NCBI GenBank assembly: GCA_030765065.1
Contig: CM060979.1
Span: 13,669,001-13,733,000, forward strand
DNA length: 64,000 bases
From: Deroplatys truncata
Lineage: Eukaryota; Arthropoda; Insecta; Mantodea; Mantidae
Direction of reading: 5' to 3'
Made by a program: the position numbers and the translations under genes. The notes under the pieces are model-generated. The model had not been told where the DNA came from, did no database searches, and worked only from the letters and a program-made list of their open reading frames with translations. Below are positions 1-11,619 of this stretch, in pieces (the stretch's first letter is position 1; each line of letters opens with the position of its first letter).

Positions 1-535
1 ACAACAGCCTTGCAGTTTTTGTCTTTGGACGCCGCCGTCTCAGTTCTTCAAATAAACGTTTCAAAACATAAGAGACATAGTATTCTCCAGTCACTATCAT
101 TCCTTCTGGCATGCAGTAAACCACTAATGGTCCTTCATAGTTGAACACTGTGAACATTCGCTTCCGAGAACGAAAATGTCGAAGAACGACTGGTCTTGGA
201 CGATTCTCATTTACCCAGACACAACACCGAGCTTTATTTGGTGTGGTGGTATAATAAAACCAACTTCCCTCACCAGATACATCTGTCAAATGTTTAGAAC
301 CATTAGGCGGAAACGTGCTCAGCAGTTTCCTTGCACATTCCTTTCTCCTCCTCTCTTCATTGGTTAGAGAATGCGCAACCATTCTGCACAGATTTTTAGT
401 GTTCATGGGCTCACTCTTTGAACTGTTCTTTCGTTCACAGCTTCCCGAGGCCGACCAGAACGAGGATTGTTTTTCAAAGTCTCGCCCTTCTTCAATTGAT
501 CGAATCCATCTTGCTATGGTATCGAAAATGTAGAA
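1..535 (-). pseudogene. mariner transposase remnant, cut by window edge
   Basis: Reading the minus strand from about 535 towards 1 gives mariner-type transposase blocks. First comes a linker-like segment with HSLTNEERRKGMCKE, then after a frame change FNYEGPLVVYCMPEGM and GEYYVSYVLKRLFEEL. These match the order of blocks in mariner transposases before the second catalytic aspartate. The N-terminal DNA-binding part is badly decayed, a stop follows the HSLT block, and the C-terminal catalytic part lies outside the window. The plus-strand frames over this segment are shadows. I infer a dead copy. No terminal repeat could be found at the 535 side. Confidence 0.75.
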
Positions 536-540
536 TCCAA

Positions 541-1585
541 TGCTCTCCTTAGAAATATTATGATTTTTCACCAGCTATTGTCACAGGACTAAACTCAACG
601 GACTGTACAACTGAGTATTAAAGTTTAAACTCGCACTTATGCGTATTTTGGTAGCTTAAGGTCAATTGTTGCAGCCGTATTAGTTACATTTTTGTAACCA
701 TTATTGTCCAACAATGGATAGGCTCTTTACCAAACTTTAATGCCCCTCACATCCATCGACTTCCAATAAATAAAATGCATGACCTACTCATATTCCATTT
801 GAATTAATGACTTCTATAATATAGTAGCACAGTGACAACCATTCCGGACTAAAACATTCAACAATTTTGTTCTAAGATACTGATCTATATTTATTCTAAA
901 AGCTCTGAAATTATGTTTCACGGTAACTTAGGGAAAAATAATGTGTGTATTTTAAGTGGTACTGTTAAAATAGGAATGTACTAGTGGTATTTACTTTCTC
1001 TTAAGCGTTTATGACAGAAAAGAACATTTCAGGACCACAAACTCAGTTTTAATTACTTTTTTCATGACTTGGCTGACTAATTTCATGACCAGCAGGTACG
1101 GTGTTTTTGAAGAACCACACATTTCAATTGATGAAGTTCTGTTGGTTTAACATTTAAAAATTCCAGACAATTTATTTGCATTTCAAATTATCAATATTGT
1201 TTGTAATAAGAGCGGTTTAATCTTTAAATATTATCAAAGAATATAAAACTTTGAGATACATACCTACCTAACCTAAAATGCAGCAATACAAGTAGGTTCT
1301 GTTGCTTAACACAGGTTTACTTAGCACCTACAAGCTGTTACATTATTTAACTGGTTTGAAACCGAAGTTTCAATGCTGTCCATCTATGGCATTATCCAAC
1401 ATCCAATTGCAGAAATTAACACTATTCACATTATTGCGTGGTTGCAATTCCAGACTTAACAGCTCTTACAGGGTTTTAATTTTAAACGTTTAGTGGCATT
1501 CTAAGCCCAGGTATACGAAATGCCCGATTCCTTTCTCAGAGTTTTTTTTCTGAGACTTCCTTCTAATTTTTTTACTTTCTTTACC
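541..1585. other. AT-rich stretch, nothing recognised
   Basis: About 1 kb of AT-rich sequence without a recognisable gene, RNA or member of the repeat families defined elsewhere in this window. The short open frame at 1302-1493 has no recognisable motif and is probably chance. Confidence 0.5.
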
Positions 1586-1587
1586 AG

Positions 1588-2325
1588 TATCTAGTAGGTG
1601 GATAAGGCACTGCATTCCACCCAAAAATTCAATACTGAGATTTCACCGGAAATACACGTTTTGAATGAATCCAAAAAAGTATTTTTAGAAGTAGGTCAGT
1701 GTGTGTGTGTGTGTGTGTGTGGACAGCGTAACTCAAAAACAAAAAACCACACAAACACCAAGATTTTTAGAAAATCTTCCACTCCAAACTACCTTAAATG
1801 CAACATTTTTCAAAATATTTAATTTTATAAAAAATTGCTAACAATCTTCATTAAAATTATTTCATGACAAATGAAATGTATATCTTAAATTTTCTGAGAA
1901 TAGCTTGTGAAGTCTCTTTCATTCGGAGGAAATTTAGTACAGTCTTTTTTTAACTGGTAAACGTTAAGCGATAGACCAAAGCGCACCACACAAAAAATGT
2001 CTCTTTAAAACACACAATTTATTTTGTGGAATAATCCATTTCTGTTATTAAAAGTATGAATTGTTCACTTCTCGGTGATTCTCTTAAGGTCCAGTCAACA
2101 TTCAGTTGTTTCTCGTGATGTGGAAACTATGGAATTTTAAGGCCAGCATATAGCGTCCAGTTGTTAAACATTTGACTGTCGCTGTTCTCTTTGTATCTAT
2201 AACGAAATGTGTAATTAGCTATTTCTGTAAAGGTTTATTTGGATTAAAATTAAATAGAAAACTAAGCTTCAGTAAGACTAATTTGTATACACACTAATAA
2301 ACGATAGAAAGTTCTGCGACTAACT
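1588..2325 (-). repeat. family B copy (old relative of family A), reversed
   Basis: Reads in reverse from the hairpin-side end (GTGGATAAGGCACTGCATTC and the ACCGGAAATACACG block), through a GT tract, to the marker block near 2100-2200 (TTTCTCGTGATG, CCAGCATATAGCGTCCAG) and the ATAAACGATAGAAAG end. Family B shares its hairpin-side half with family A but has a different opposite half. This copy is clearly diverged. Confidence 0.75.
1699..1720. repeat. (GT)n microsatellite inside family B
   Basis: About 11 GT units, at the position where family A and B copies carry their variable dinucleotide tract. Confidence 0.9.
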
Positions 2326-2329
2326 GAAG

Positions 2330-3340
2330 ATTTTTTATTTAGAAGTTTTTTCCTATATAAGGATATATTAAAACCAATAGGAGGCGGTTAACTACGCAAA
2401 ACTTAAAATATTTGGTGGTTGTAAACTGCAACAGAAAATAAGTTGAGTGTAGGAAATTAAAAATATGTTTAAATACCATTATTAGTGTCTTTATTTATTT
2501 TAAAAATATATTCTAACTCTTCAATATAAAGGTAAATTTTGGTGAGCTAATTCATGTGGTTTTAACATTGTTTCGATTCAGGGGGAGATTACATAAAATG
2601 GCCTTAAAGTTTTATTTTATGTCAATATGATGCCTTAATACTTTTTATGTGGGAATATTTATGTGCATATTATGGAATTTTTCAATGCATAAATGCATGC
2701 ATATTAAAAGGATTACTAGAGCACAAAATTCTTATCTCTATACATTAGTGATGTGTAGGTTTGATCCGCGTTTACGATTACCCAACAAGGAAACAATGTT
2801 TTTGTTTATCTGTAAGATAAGAAGATAAGGCGTGACAAGGAAGTTCTAGAGCATCTAATCTCAAGTTTGTAGCAGAAATAATATGGTGAATTGTTGTCAG
2901 GAAATGTTTAAGCTATACTGACTTAATTATTCCGAAGAAGACGAAGAAAGTACAGGATTTATGAAATAGCCTAAACAAATCAATTGTTTAATTATTACAA
3001 ATAGCTTTAGTAAAATAAGGTTAAAATTACTTCATGTTTAATTATTTTTTTGTCCCATTAGGAATTTAAGATCTTCCTAGTAACTAAAAGCTTTATATAA
3101 TGTTTAAAATACAAAGAAACAAAAAGGCAATCAAATAACGTGGTTCTACCGTTGCCATGGAGAATCAGTAATTATGGAAAAACGTTTCTCAAGATGGTCA
3201 GGTGTAAAGACGCCGCATATATAGTAAATAAAAACTGTTGTACTTTAACAATAACATCGCAATAAAACGACAAAAAAGGTAGTAAAATACCAAAGGTATT
3301 GCAGTAATTAATATTAACAAAAGCAATAACAGCGTGAGAA
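2330..3340. other. AT-rich stretch, nothing recognised
   Basis: No supported gene or repeat family member. It contains AT-rich runs and short chance frames only. Confidence 0.5.
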
Positions 3341-3344
3341 GTAA

Positions 3345-4170
3345 AAAATCTGATAATACATTGACACACAACTTTCTCTACTCTATTACTGATTTAGTGG
3401 GCATACAAATTATTCTTTCCAGTGTTTATTTTCATTTTAATCCAGCTGCACCTTTCCGGAAACAGCCACATTACATATTTCGTTATAGATACAAAGAGAA
3501 CAACGATAGTCAAATGTTTAACAACTGGACGCTATATGCTGCCTTAAAATTCCATACTGTTTCCATGACATCACGAGAAACAACTGAATGTTGTTAGGAT
3601 TGAACAATTCGAACCATTGATAACGGATATCTCAGAAATGGCTTATGCTACAAAAAAAGCTTATTGTAAGTAAATTGTGTGTTTTAAAGAGATTACATTT
3701 TTTTGTGTGTGTGTGGTACGTTTTCATCTATAGCTTAACGTTTACCAGCTATACAAGATTACGCAAAATTCCTTCCGAATGAAGAGGACTTCCTAGGCCA
3801 TTTTCAGAAAATTCAAGATATATATTTTATTTTTCATGTAAATATCTTTGATATGTGGTATTTTAAACAAAATCGTTAGCCATCTTTTAGAAAATAAAAA
3901 ATTTTGAAACATTTTTCATGTAAAGCGTAGTTGGGGATGGCAGATTTTTTTGAAAATCTGTCGCATCCTTGGAAGATGCTAAACTCAAATACCAAGTTTG
4001 GTATTTCTTCGACTTTTTGTTTTTGAGTTATGCTGTTCAGACAGAAGACACACGGACATGTTTCCAAAAATGTTTTATTTGGATTCAGGCGTCTCAAAAT
4101 ATATCTCCGGTGAAATATAGGTATCGAAATTTTGGGTGGAATGCAATATTTAAAGTGAATTTGATATATT
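3345..4170 (+). repeat. family B copy, forward
   Basis: Starts with a TCTGATAATACATTGACACA variant of the family end. It runs through TTAGTGGGCATACAAATTATTC, the CAACTGGACGCTATATGCT block and the CACGAGAAACAACTGAATG block. It ends in the shared half (TACCAAGTTTGGTATTT, GACACACGGACATG, GGTATCGAAATTTTGGGTGG). The terminal hairpin is eroded. Confidence 0.8.
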
Positions 4171-4441
4171 CTCCGCAGAACTACATAATAGACGCATTAT
4201 TATAAAATCAAATTTCATCAGTTACTAAAGTTAATAATTGTTCATGTAAATCATTAATTAGTTTGAATACATATTTTCACCTACAAATAGTATTAAAATA
4301 ACTACAACAATAAGAGAAACAAAACTTGATTTTGTCGTTGTTACCCACCAACTATATTACACGATGGCGCGTAATGTATCTATCAATTTCAGCTGAAAAA
4401 TAAAAGTGAAAATAAAACTACTTTATTTTTGAAAAAAAAAT

Positions 4442-4660
4442 TCTGATGTGTTACACTCACATGACTTTCTCTACTCTTTTACAAATTATTTTTACAAACG
4501 CTCATTCTCCACATGCTTCATGTTAATCGAGATGTTAATCTTGTTGCTAATTTTCTTGTAGATGCAAGGGGAATTGGTAGGCTTTAAGCGATAGTCGAAT
4601 ATTTTAAGAGCTGCTTGCTATGTGGAATATGCCATTCTCTTGGCATTACCAGGACAAAAA
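4442..4660 (+). repeat. family A (short form), truncated 5' part
   Basis: Begins TCTGATGTGTTACACTCACA and follows the short-form sequence (TTAATCGAGATGTTAATCTT, TTGTAGATGCAAGGGGAATT). It breaks off in the A-run after CCAGGACA, where the next family A copy begins. The break point suggests the second copy inserted into this A-run. Confidence 0.85.
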
Positions 4661-4664
4661 AAAA

Positions 4665-5602
4665 TCTGATGAGTTACACTCACCTGACTTTCTCTACTCA
4701 TGTACAAACTATTTTTACAATCTCTTATTCTCCAACTATTTCATATTAATCGAGATAAACATTTGCAAAAACGATCTTTTGACATGCAAAGAGAATTACA
4801 TTTTACACATAGCGACCAGTTATAAAAATATTTGACTTGTTTAAGGCATAATATGTTCCCCTTGTTTTAATTGCAAGGGCAATATAGAAATACAGTAGCC
4901 TTTAAGCATAGACATATCTCTTAATAGCTGGTTGTTAGATGCAGCACCATTCTCTTTGCCACAGATTAATGCTCTTTGCATATCCAACACAAAAAAATGA
5001 ATAACGAATTCCCATTTGAGAAAATAAGTATTGAAGAACTTAAGGGAATAACAAGCAATATCTCGAAAATGGTTCACTCGACAAAAATGTATATGGCATA
5101 AATTGTGTATTTTAACGCGATCTACATTTTTATGTAGTAAAATTTTGTCTATCTCTTATGGTTTACCAGTTATGCAAAAGTCGTTCACAATGAATACTTT
5201 TGGAGACATTCCCAGAAAATGCAAGATATACATTTTATTTGTCATGAAAATATCTTAAACATGTGATATTTTAATCAAAATCGTTACAGCCATTTTTGAG
5301 AAAATTAAAATTTTCGAAACATGTTCCATGAAAAGGGTAATCTGGGGTGGGGGGATTTTCTTGAAACCCTTCGTGTCGCATCTCTGGAAGATACTGAACC
5401 TAAATACCAAGTTTGGTGTTTATCCGACTGTTCGTTTCTGAGTTATGCTGTTCAGAGACACACATACGGACGTGTTTCCAGAAATGTTTTTTTGTTTTGG
5501 ATTCAGGGGGTCTCAAAACATGTATTTCCGGTGAAATCTCGGTATCGAATTTTTGGGTGGAATACAATACTTCTCGTACTTACTATACGTAGTAGAGAAA
5601 GT
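4665..5602 (+). repeat. family A (long form), near full length
   Basis: About 940 bp from TCTGATGAGTTACACTC to the terminal GTAGTAGAGAAAGT. The long form is recognised by AACGATCTTTTGACATGCAA and CAGTAGCCTTTAAGCATAG, which the short form lacks. The hairpin segment, here CTTACTATACGTAGTAG, precedes the end. The open frame over 5321-5770 is the family's recurrent chance frame, not a gene. Confidence 0.9.
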
Positions 5603-5654
5603 AAAAATAACGATATACATTTGCATTTTTGGATATTGCACTTACATCAACACT

Positions 5655-5945
5655 TCTTGAAGATGACGTCGGCTCATAGGCCCCACACCCCCCATCGGTA
5701 TTTATGCATTCTTGCAGAGCGCGGAAGTGCTTCCATAGCACGTTGCGTCATCTCCCTTGGAATGCTGTAGATTTCGTGGCGGGTGGCATCTTTCAACTCC
5801 TCGATTTCGTGTGAACGGTGTGGGAATAACTTTTCCTTCAAATATCGCCACAGAAAATAGTCCGGAGCTGTTAAATCCGAGGACCGTGCTGACAAAGCCA
5901 AATCTCCAAAGCGGGAAACCAGCCGATTGGGGGAAAAGTCGTTGG
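5655..5945 (-). pseudogene. DDE transposase C-terminal fragment
   Basis: The minus strand encodes RLVSRFGDLA, then SSDLTAPDYFLWRYLKEKLF and HEIEELKDATRHEI. This is the block around the third catalytic acid of IS630/Tc1/mariner-type transposases (usually SPDL.P.D.FLWG.LK) followed by the conserved C-terminal helix region. The expected tryptophan-proline segment before SPDL has drifted. Only this C-terminal part remains and no start or terminal repeat is visible. It lies between a family A copy and a solo LTR. Confidence 0.8.
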
Positions 5946-6041
5946 AGAAAAGCCCTGCGCTGCCGCCCCGGAATTCTTAATAATTGAATTATTTTTTAAG
6001 AATTTATTAAAATAAGAAAAAAAAACATTCACACGGGAAAC

Positions 6042-6075
6042 TTATGTAACAAAATCTTTGCCTCTTGTTACATAA
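6042..6075. repeat. perfect 11-bp inverted repeat (hairpin)
   Basis: TTATGTAACAA at 6042-6052 and its exact reverse complement TTGTTACATAA at 6065-6075 are separated by 12 bases. Function is unknown; it may be a relic of a small inverted-repeat element. Confidence 0.8.
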
Positions 6076-6138
6076 ACGCCACTGCAACATCCTGAGCAGG
6101 ACCACGACTAATGCAACCGGGAACACAAGAGCCCACTG

Positions 6139-7058
6139 TGAGAGGGTTAATGCCCCACGCATAGTACATAATTTCCGGTGGCCTTCGCCCCACGTTTACT
6201 TTCCTGTGGTCTTCGCCCCCACGTTTAAAAAATCAACTTTGTATTTTTAATGTTTATTTAAATATTACATATGTATGCCTCGACTGCCTCAGTCTTTTTT
6301 TTTTAGAACACGTATCTCTTAGCAGGGCTGGTGTGGCTAAAGAATGAAGGCTTACGCAAATTATAATCGTATTGTAGTTTGTTTTATTAATCCTTCACAC
6401 GATTAAATAACACTTCACTGATGTATCCTGCTGTACAGCTGTGAGATTGTTATTTGCACTTTTTAACACGTAAATTTTATATTATTCTCACCGCAATGAA
6501 TTTTTATGTCTCACATTGAACACGTCCGTACCGATAGGGTACGCAATCTAAACTGTACTGGTTGGGAACGCTGTCTTGTAGCGTCTCCCGCCTGAATTTG
6601 TACTTTTTCCCTATTTCAAGTCTCTGATTGGCTAAGCCTACTCCAATAGAACACTTATTTAACTTAAGCTTTTTCTAGTTTTTGATTGGCTATTTTAAAC
6701 CGTTTTAAATATTACATTATTGTTCCAAGAATTATTAGTAGCCTTTATTAAACTTTCTAATTTATTGTTGTCTCAAGGTTATCTTATTGTTAGGAACTTT
6801 CGACTCCAACTTTGTAATTCTGTTTGCTACAGAAAGCAGCTTGCTTCTATTCTCACAGCTCCTACGTTGTTAAATTTCGTATTACATTCACATAACATTA
6901 CTATATATATATATATATATATACGTAATAATAAACATAATACAATGATTGTTACATACATTTTATTTATTATACACATATTGCTTTAAGGTGGGCTGTT
7001 ATTATATTTATTTATATAATTAGACTGATATTATTTAAGTGTTAAAAATACTGCCTCA
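6139..7058 (-). mobile_element. solo LTR, family LTR-C
   Basis: 920 bp with TG...CA ends (TGAGAGGGTTAATG on the left, AATACTGCCTCA on the right), flanked by a perfect 4-bp duplication ACTG at 6135-6138 and 7059-7062. Family markers are TGCCTCGACTGCCTCAGT, the repeated CCAAT-containing block (GATTGGCTAAGCCTACTCCA) and the terminal AATACTGCCTCA. There is no internal coding region next to it, so it is a solo LTR or short non-autonomous element. Confidence 0.8.
6903..6923. repeat. (AT)n microsatellite
   Basis: About 10 TA units inside the solo LTR. Other LTR-C copies have much shorter tracts here. Confidence 0.9.
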
Positions 7059-7062
7059 ACTG

Positions 7063-7377
7063 CAAGTCAATGTTAGGAAATAAACTAAGCTGTAATTTTT
7101 ACGTTTCTTCTGGGGCTTATTATTGTTGCCATTATTATAATATTATTATTAGTATTATTTCAATGTCAGTCTGCAGACACCATTAAGGTGACATAACTAA
7201 CAACCGTTGAGGTATTTGTTTTTTTATTCATAATTAATCACTTTTTGATATGGTAATATGAAATACTCCTACCACCCTAGAGTTGATCTATCGCTCCCAA
7301 ATATTTAATTTGACCTTATATACAAAAATAAAAATTGTTGTACAGACATTTCTTAATTTTAATTAGTTTAATAGAAA
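7063..7377. other. AT-rich stretch, nothing recognised
   Basis: About 300 bases with ATT-rich runs near 7130-7155 and no gene or family match. Confidence 0.45.
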
Positions 7378-7379
7378 AA

Positions 7380-7682
7380 AAATCTGATGTGTTACATTCA
7401 CAATTACCTTCTATCGTTTATTAGTGGGTATATAAATTATTCTTATGAAAGCTTATTTATCTATACTTCATTTTAATCGAGATAAACTTTGCAGAAATAA
7501 TTGCATTACACATTTCGTTATAAATACAAAGAGAACAGCGATAGTCAAATGCTTAAGAACTAGATGCTATATGCTGACCTTAAATTCCATACTGTTTCCA
7601 TGACATCGTGATAAACAACTGAATGTCGACAGGACTTCAAAGGAATAGCGATTTTAACAATTTAAACCATTAATAAAGGATA
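7380..7682 (+). repeat. family B, 5' part
   Basis: Starts TCTGATGTGTTACATTC and carries the B markers TATCGTTTATTAGTGGGTAT and AGAACTAGATGCTATATGCT. The sequence stops near ATAAAGGATA and resumes at 8166 with ATATCGGAAATGGC, so a 480-bp unit has inserted into it. Confidence 0.8.
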
Positions 7683-8165
7683 GTTATACACCGGGTGAGG
7701 CCAAAAGGTTTTGCAGCTAAAATATTAAATTTAGTTACCCCGGCATATACATTGGGGAGCATAGCTACAGAGACATACAAGAGAACCAGGAACCTAGCTG
7801 CACAAAATCTAAAGCAGGCGTGGGATATTCATAACAAATACACAAATTCACATTTAACTCTGGTTTATTACAAAGTTACCTTGGTGCGGTGACATTATTC
7901 ACAAAAGGTTACAGAAACATTGGAGGGAGATGCCCCACATTCACACGCAACCACACACTCTGAAGACTAGAATGACGCTACTAATCGACCTACGCAATCA
8001 GACAAAGAGGCTCGTTCCTCAACTTTCCTTCACTCCCCTGACTAGGATGTGGAGGGAAATGCCACGTCGAACATGAATTTAACTCACAAACGAAATAATT
8101 AGTTCAACAATGCCATTCTACACAGCAATCATGTGTCCGACGACAATGCACACATACGCTACAAT
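7683..8165. mobile_element. unclassified 480-bp insertion in family B
   Basis: Sequence without relatives elsewhere in the window, located exactly where a family B copy is interrupted. It contains two similar short segments (GGAGGGAGATGCC and GGAGGGAAATGCC). No transposase, tRNA-like head or clear terminal repeats are visible. It is called an insertion only because B resumes after it. The open frame at 7695-7892 has no recognised motif. Confidence 0.5.
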
Positions 8166-8698
8166 ATATCGGAAATGGCTGATACAAAAAAGCTATTTCA
8201 AATAAACCGTGTGTTTTAAAGAGATCTACATATTTCGTGCAGTACGTTTTGGTCTATCACTTAACGTATTCCAGTTATACAAAATTCCTTCCAAATTAAG
8301 AGGACTTTACAGGTTATTCCCAAAAAATTCAAGGTATATTTTTATTTGCCATGTAAATATCTTTAATATACAGTATTTTAATCAAAATCGTTATAGCCAT
8401 TTTTTTCAGAAAATCAAAAATTTCGAAATATGTTCCATGTAAAGGATAGTTTGGGATGGGGGAATTTCTTGAAAATCTTTGTGTGGCACCCAAGTAACGT
8501 CCTGAACTAAATACCAAACTTGCACTCAACTTTTCGTTTTTTAGTTATGGTATTAACAGACGCAAGGAACTTTTCTCTAAAAAAATGCTTTTTTGAATTC
8601 AAGAGGCCTCAAAACTTGTATTTGTGGCAAAATATAAACACCTAATTTCTGGGTGGAATACAGTACTTTCCCTACGTTAGGTACGTAGTACCTACCTA
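8166..8698 (+). repeat. family B, 3' part
   Basis: Continues the B copy interrupted at 7682: GATACAAAAAAGCTATTTC, ACGTATTCCAGTTATACAAA and the shared half to the eroded hairpin end near GTACGTAGTACCTACC. A Tc1 element begins immediately after it at a TA. Confidence 0.75.
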
Positions 8699-9864
8699 CA
8701 CTACGTGATCAAAAGTATCCGGACACCTGGCTAAAAATGACGTACAAGTTCGTGGCGCCCTCCATCGGTAATGCTGGAAGTCAATATGGTGTTGGCCCAC
8801 CATTAGCCTTGATGACAGCGTTCACTCTCGCAGGCATACTTTCAATCAGGTGCTGGAAGGTTTCTTGGGGAATGCAGCCCATTCTTCACGGAGTGCGGAA
8901 CTGAGGAGAGGTATCGATGTAGGTCGGTGAGGCCTGGCGTTCCAAAACATCCCAAAGGTGTTCTATAGGATTCAAGTCAGGGCTCTGTGCAGGCCAGTCC
9001 ATTACAGGGATGTTATTGTCGTGTGACCACTCCGCCATAGCCCGTGCAGTATGAACAGGTGCTCGATAGTGTTGAAAGATGCAATTGCCATCCCCGAATT
9101 GCTCTTCAACAGTGGGAAGCAAGGGGTGCTTAGAATATCAATGTAGGTCTGAGCTGTGATAGTGCCACGCAAAACAAGGGGTGCAAGCCCTCGCCAGGAA
9201 AAACACGACCACACCATACCACCACCACCTCCGAATTTCATTGTTGGCAGATGACGTTCACCGGGCATTCGCCATACCCACACCCTGCCATCGGATAGCC
9301 ACATTGTGTACCGTGATTAGTCACTCCACACAACGTTTTACCACTGTTCAAACGTGTAATGCTGACGCTCCTTACACCAAGCGAGGCGTCGTTTGGCATT
9401 TTCCTGCGTGATGTGTGGCTTATGAGCAGCCGCTCGACCATGGAATCCAAGGTTTCTCACCTCACGCCTAACTGTCATAGTACTTGGAGCGGATCCTGAT
9501 GCAGTTTGGAATTCCTGTGTGTTGGTCTGGATAGATGTCTGCCTATTACTCTTTACGACCCTCTTCAAATGTCAGCGGTCTCTGTCAGTCAACAGACGAG
9601 GTCGGCCTGTACGCTTTTGTGCTGTGCATGTTCCTTCACGTTTCCACTTCACTATGACATCAGAAACAGTGAACCTAGGGATGTTTAGGAGTGTGGAAAT
9701 CTCGCGTACAGACTTAAAACAAGTGACACCCAATCACCTGACCACGTTCGAAGTGCGTGAGTTCCACGGAGCGTCCCATTCTGCTGTTTCGCGATGTGTG
9801 ATGACTACTGAGGTCGCGGATAATGAAACGTATGTTTGGGGGGTGTATGTTTGATCACATAGTG
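8699..9864 (-). mobile_element. Tc1 transposon, complete ends, dead
   Basis: 1166-bp element. The left end starts CACTACGTGATCAAAAGTAT and the right end, read inward, starts CACTATGTGATCAAA. Both are flanked by TA (8697-8698 and 9865-9866), the target duplication of Tc1/mariner elements. CACTATGTGATCAAAAGTAT-like ends are typical of insect Tc1 elements. The inside is one transposase gene on the minus strand, inactivated as described in the next entry. Confidence 0.92.
8781..9779 (-). pseudogene. Tc1 transposase, nearly full length, broken
   Basis: Would catalyse cut-and-paste excision and TA-targeted insertion. The start at 9779 gives MGRSVELTHFERGQVIGCHL. A helix-turn-helix follows (REISTLLNIPRFTVSDVIV), then the GRPR hook (KRTGRPRLLTDRDRRHL). 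The catalytic domain has the first aspartate in WSD followed by a stop, DGRVWVWRMPGER, then [10 protein letters not shown], where the second aspartate (usual QDNAPVH) is lost, and [12 protein letters not shown] with the third acid present. It ends GGPTPY-stop at 8781. Defects: a frameshift after CHLF, stops after FEQW and within WSD*S, a frameshift near 9120, and a stop near 8890. About 300 codons in layout, the usual Tc1 size. Confidence 0.92.
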
Positions 9865-10140
9865 TATATGAAATAAAATTGTGTATACAAGGTACTGGAT
9901 GTTCCAACGTTTTCAGTAAAAGGAAAATAATACATTTCAACTAAACTATTTAGATACAAAAATTCTACACAAAAATTTGTAAATACCAATTCGATTCGCT
10001 CCTCTGAAAATTTCAAGCTGACTTATAAACTGTGGCCGGAGTATTTTGAATAGTAAACAATGCTTGAGGGGGTGTATGGGAAAGGGAAAAACAAAAGAAT
10101 TGAGAAAACTTGAGTTTCAAGTTCAACTTGGTGCTTTACT

Positions 10141-11044
10141 TGCGGGGGTATTATTGTTGTTCGCCCCACATTGGGGAAACAATATGTAGTGGTATTAATG
10201 TTGGTAGTTTAAAGATGCTACTGTTTATCTGCCGCACGTATGAAAGACAATTTGTCGCGGTCACTTCGTGTTATCTTTTGCTAAGTGCCTGTTATTATAT
10301 TTAATTTTTTGGTTCACTGTCCTCCGGCTAGCTATGATTTCTCGGTCAAGCACTTATCTTATACAGGGTGTGTAAACGGAAAGGAGTTTTTATCCAAAGA
10401 TAACACTGATGAAAGAAGTTGTTTTACACTTTTATTGTTGTAACACATTCACTTTCACCTATTAATCTTGACACTCGCCAAACTGAAACTGTTATAATAA
10501 CTTCTTTACTGCCCATTAATTCGCGTACTTCAACTTTTTGTGTAATTAACTTTACGACACGAGAGATTTTTCACAAATTTGCTACGCGTAACCTTGATGA
10601 ACTTCGTGCGACGCATACTCCATGAATGCCTCCGTTGAACTACGTGAAACTTGACCCTGACACTGGATTTATACTCCTACACCCCAATATACCTAAAGAT
10701 TATAACCGAGCTGCTATTGGTTAATAAAACGCGCCAACATTAGCGTCTATATTTATATCCAATGAAAATTACGAAAACATATGCTCTGGGGAAAATGTTC
10801 CCGAAAATTCTGAGAAAAACACGCCACTCTGACGTCATTTGCTCGTCTCTAATAATGATAAACAGCTCACCCCCTCGCTACATTATTGCACGCTATTATT
10901 GTCAGTTTCAGTAAGGCCGTATAAACCCACTTCTCAACAATGCTTACAATCAACAAACATCTCAAATCAATATCACACAACAATGCATATTCACACTACA
11001 ATCACTCTGACATTTACATTATTGTGATGCAAATTACTGGTTCA
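10141..11044 (-). mobile_element. solo LTR, family LTR-D
   Basis: 904 bp with TG...CA ends (TGCGGGGGTATTATTG to ACTGGTTCA), flanked by a perfect 4-bp duplication TACT (10137-10140, 11045-11048). On the minus strand, the sense direction, it has a TATA-like GGAGTATAAATCC, then ACAATAAAAGTGTAAAAC as a probable polyadenylation signal, then TTTACACACCCTGTATAAG. No internal coding region flanks it. The open frames on the plus strand are chance. Confidence 0.85.
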
Positions 11045-11048
11045 TACT

Positions 11049-11600
11049 TAATGGTACACGACGAATTAAATGGCCATTTGTGGCTTTAAAATTACCAATA
11101 TTAAAAAAAACAATTGTATAGTATGAAAGTAGAAGTTGGAACTATAATAAAATGCACACAAAAAACCATAAAAACCACACATCGAAAATGCTCAAATTGT
11201 TGGCCTAATTTCACATTAATATTGCCTCATTAGCTCATATTTGTATGATTTTTGTTTTCTTAGTTATGAGAAAGCTATATTATACCCATAAGTTCTAGAA
11301 CACGCCTAAAGTAGTTTGTTTTCAGTTGGTATCAATGAACAATAGCATACTCAGCAAGTATAACGGGTTTCAAAGTTTTTTCTATTTAAAGTTCCCTTGC
11401 TTTGAGTCAGTGGGAACAATCTACAATCATACGATGTGTTTTATAAGAACACATTTTCATTCAGCCCCACTTCTGCACGTCATCATGAATAACGCATTAA
11501 GCAAGTTTTGTTATATTATGCTGAATCACAGCCGGTTAGACAGAGCAAAGCAAAACAAGAAAGACAAGAGATAAATATGCCATCGCCCAGTGAACTACTT
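11049..11600. other. AT-rich stretch, nothing recognised
   Basis: No family member or gene could be supported. The open frame at 11326-11574 shows no known motif. Confidence 0.45.
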
Positions 11601-11619
11601 ACAACTTTTTGAACTGGCC

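Noticed and set aside
5321..5770. 149-codon open frame as a gene
   Set aside because: It is the recurrent family A frame read through the element end into a transposase remnant on the other strand.
9181..9854. Plus-strand frames over the Tc1 element
   Set aside because: They are shadows of the minus-strand transposase, which matches the family throughout.
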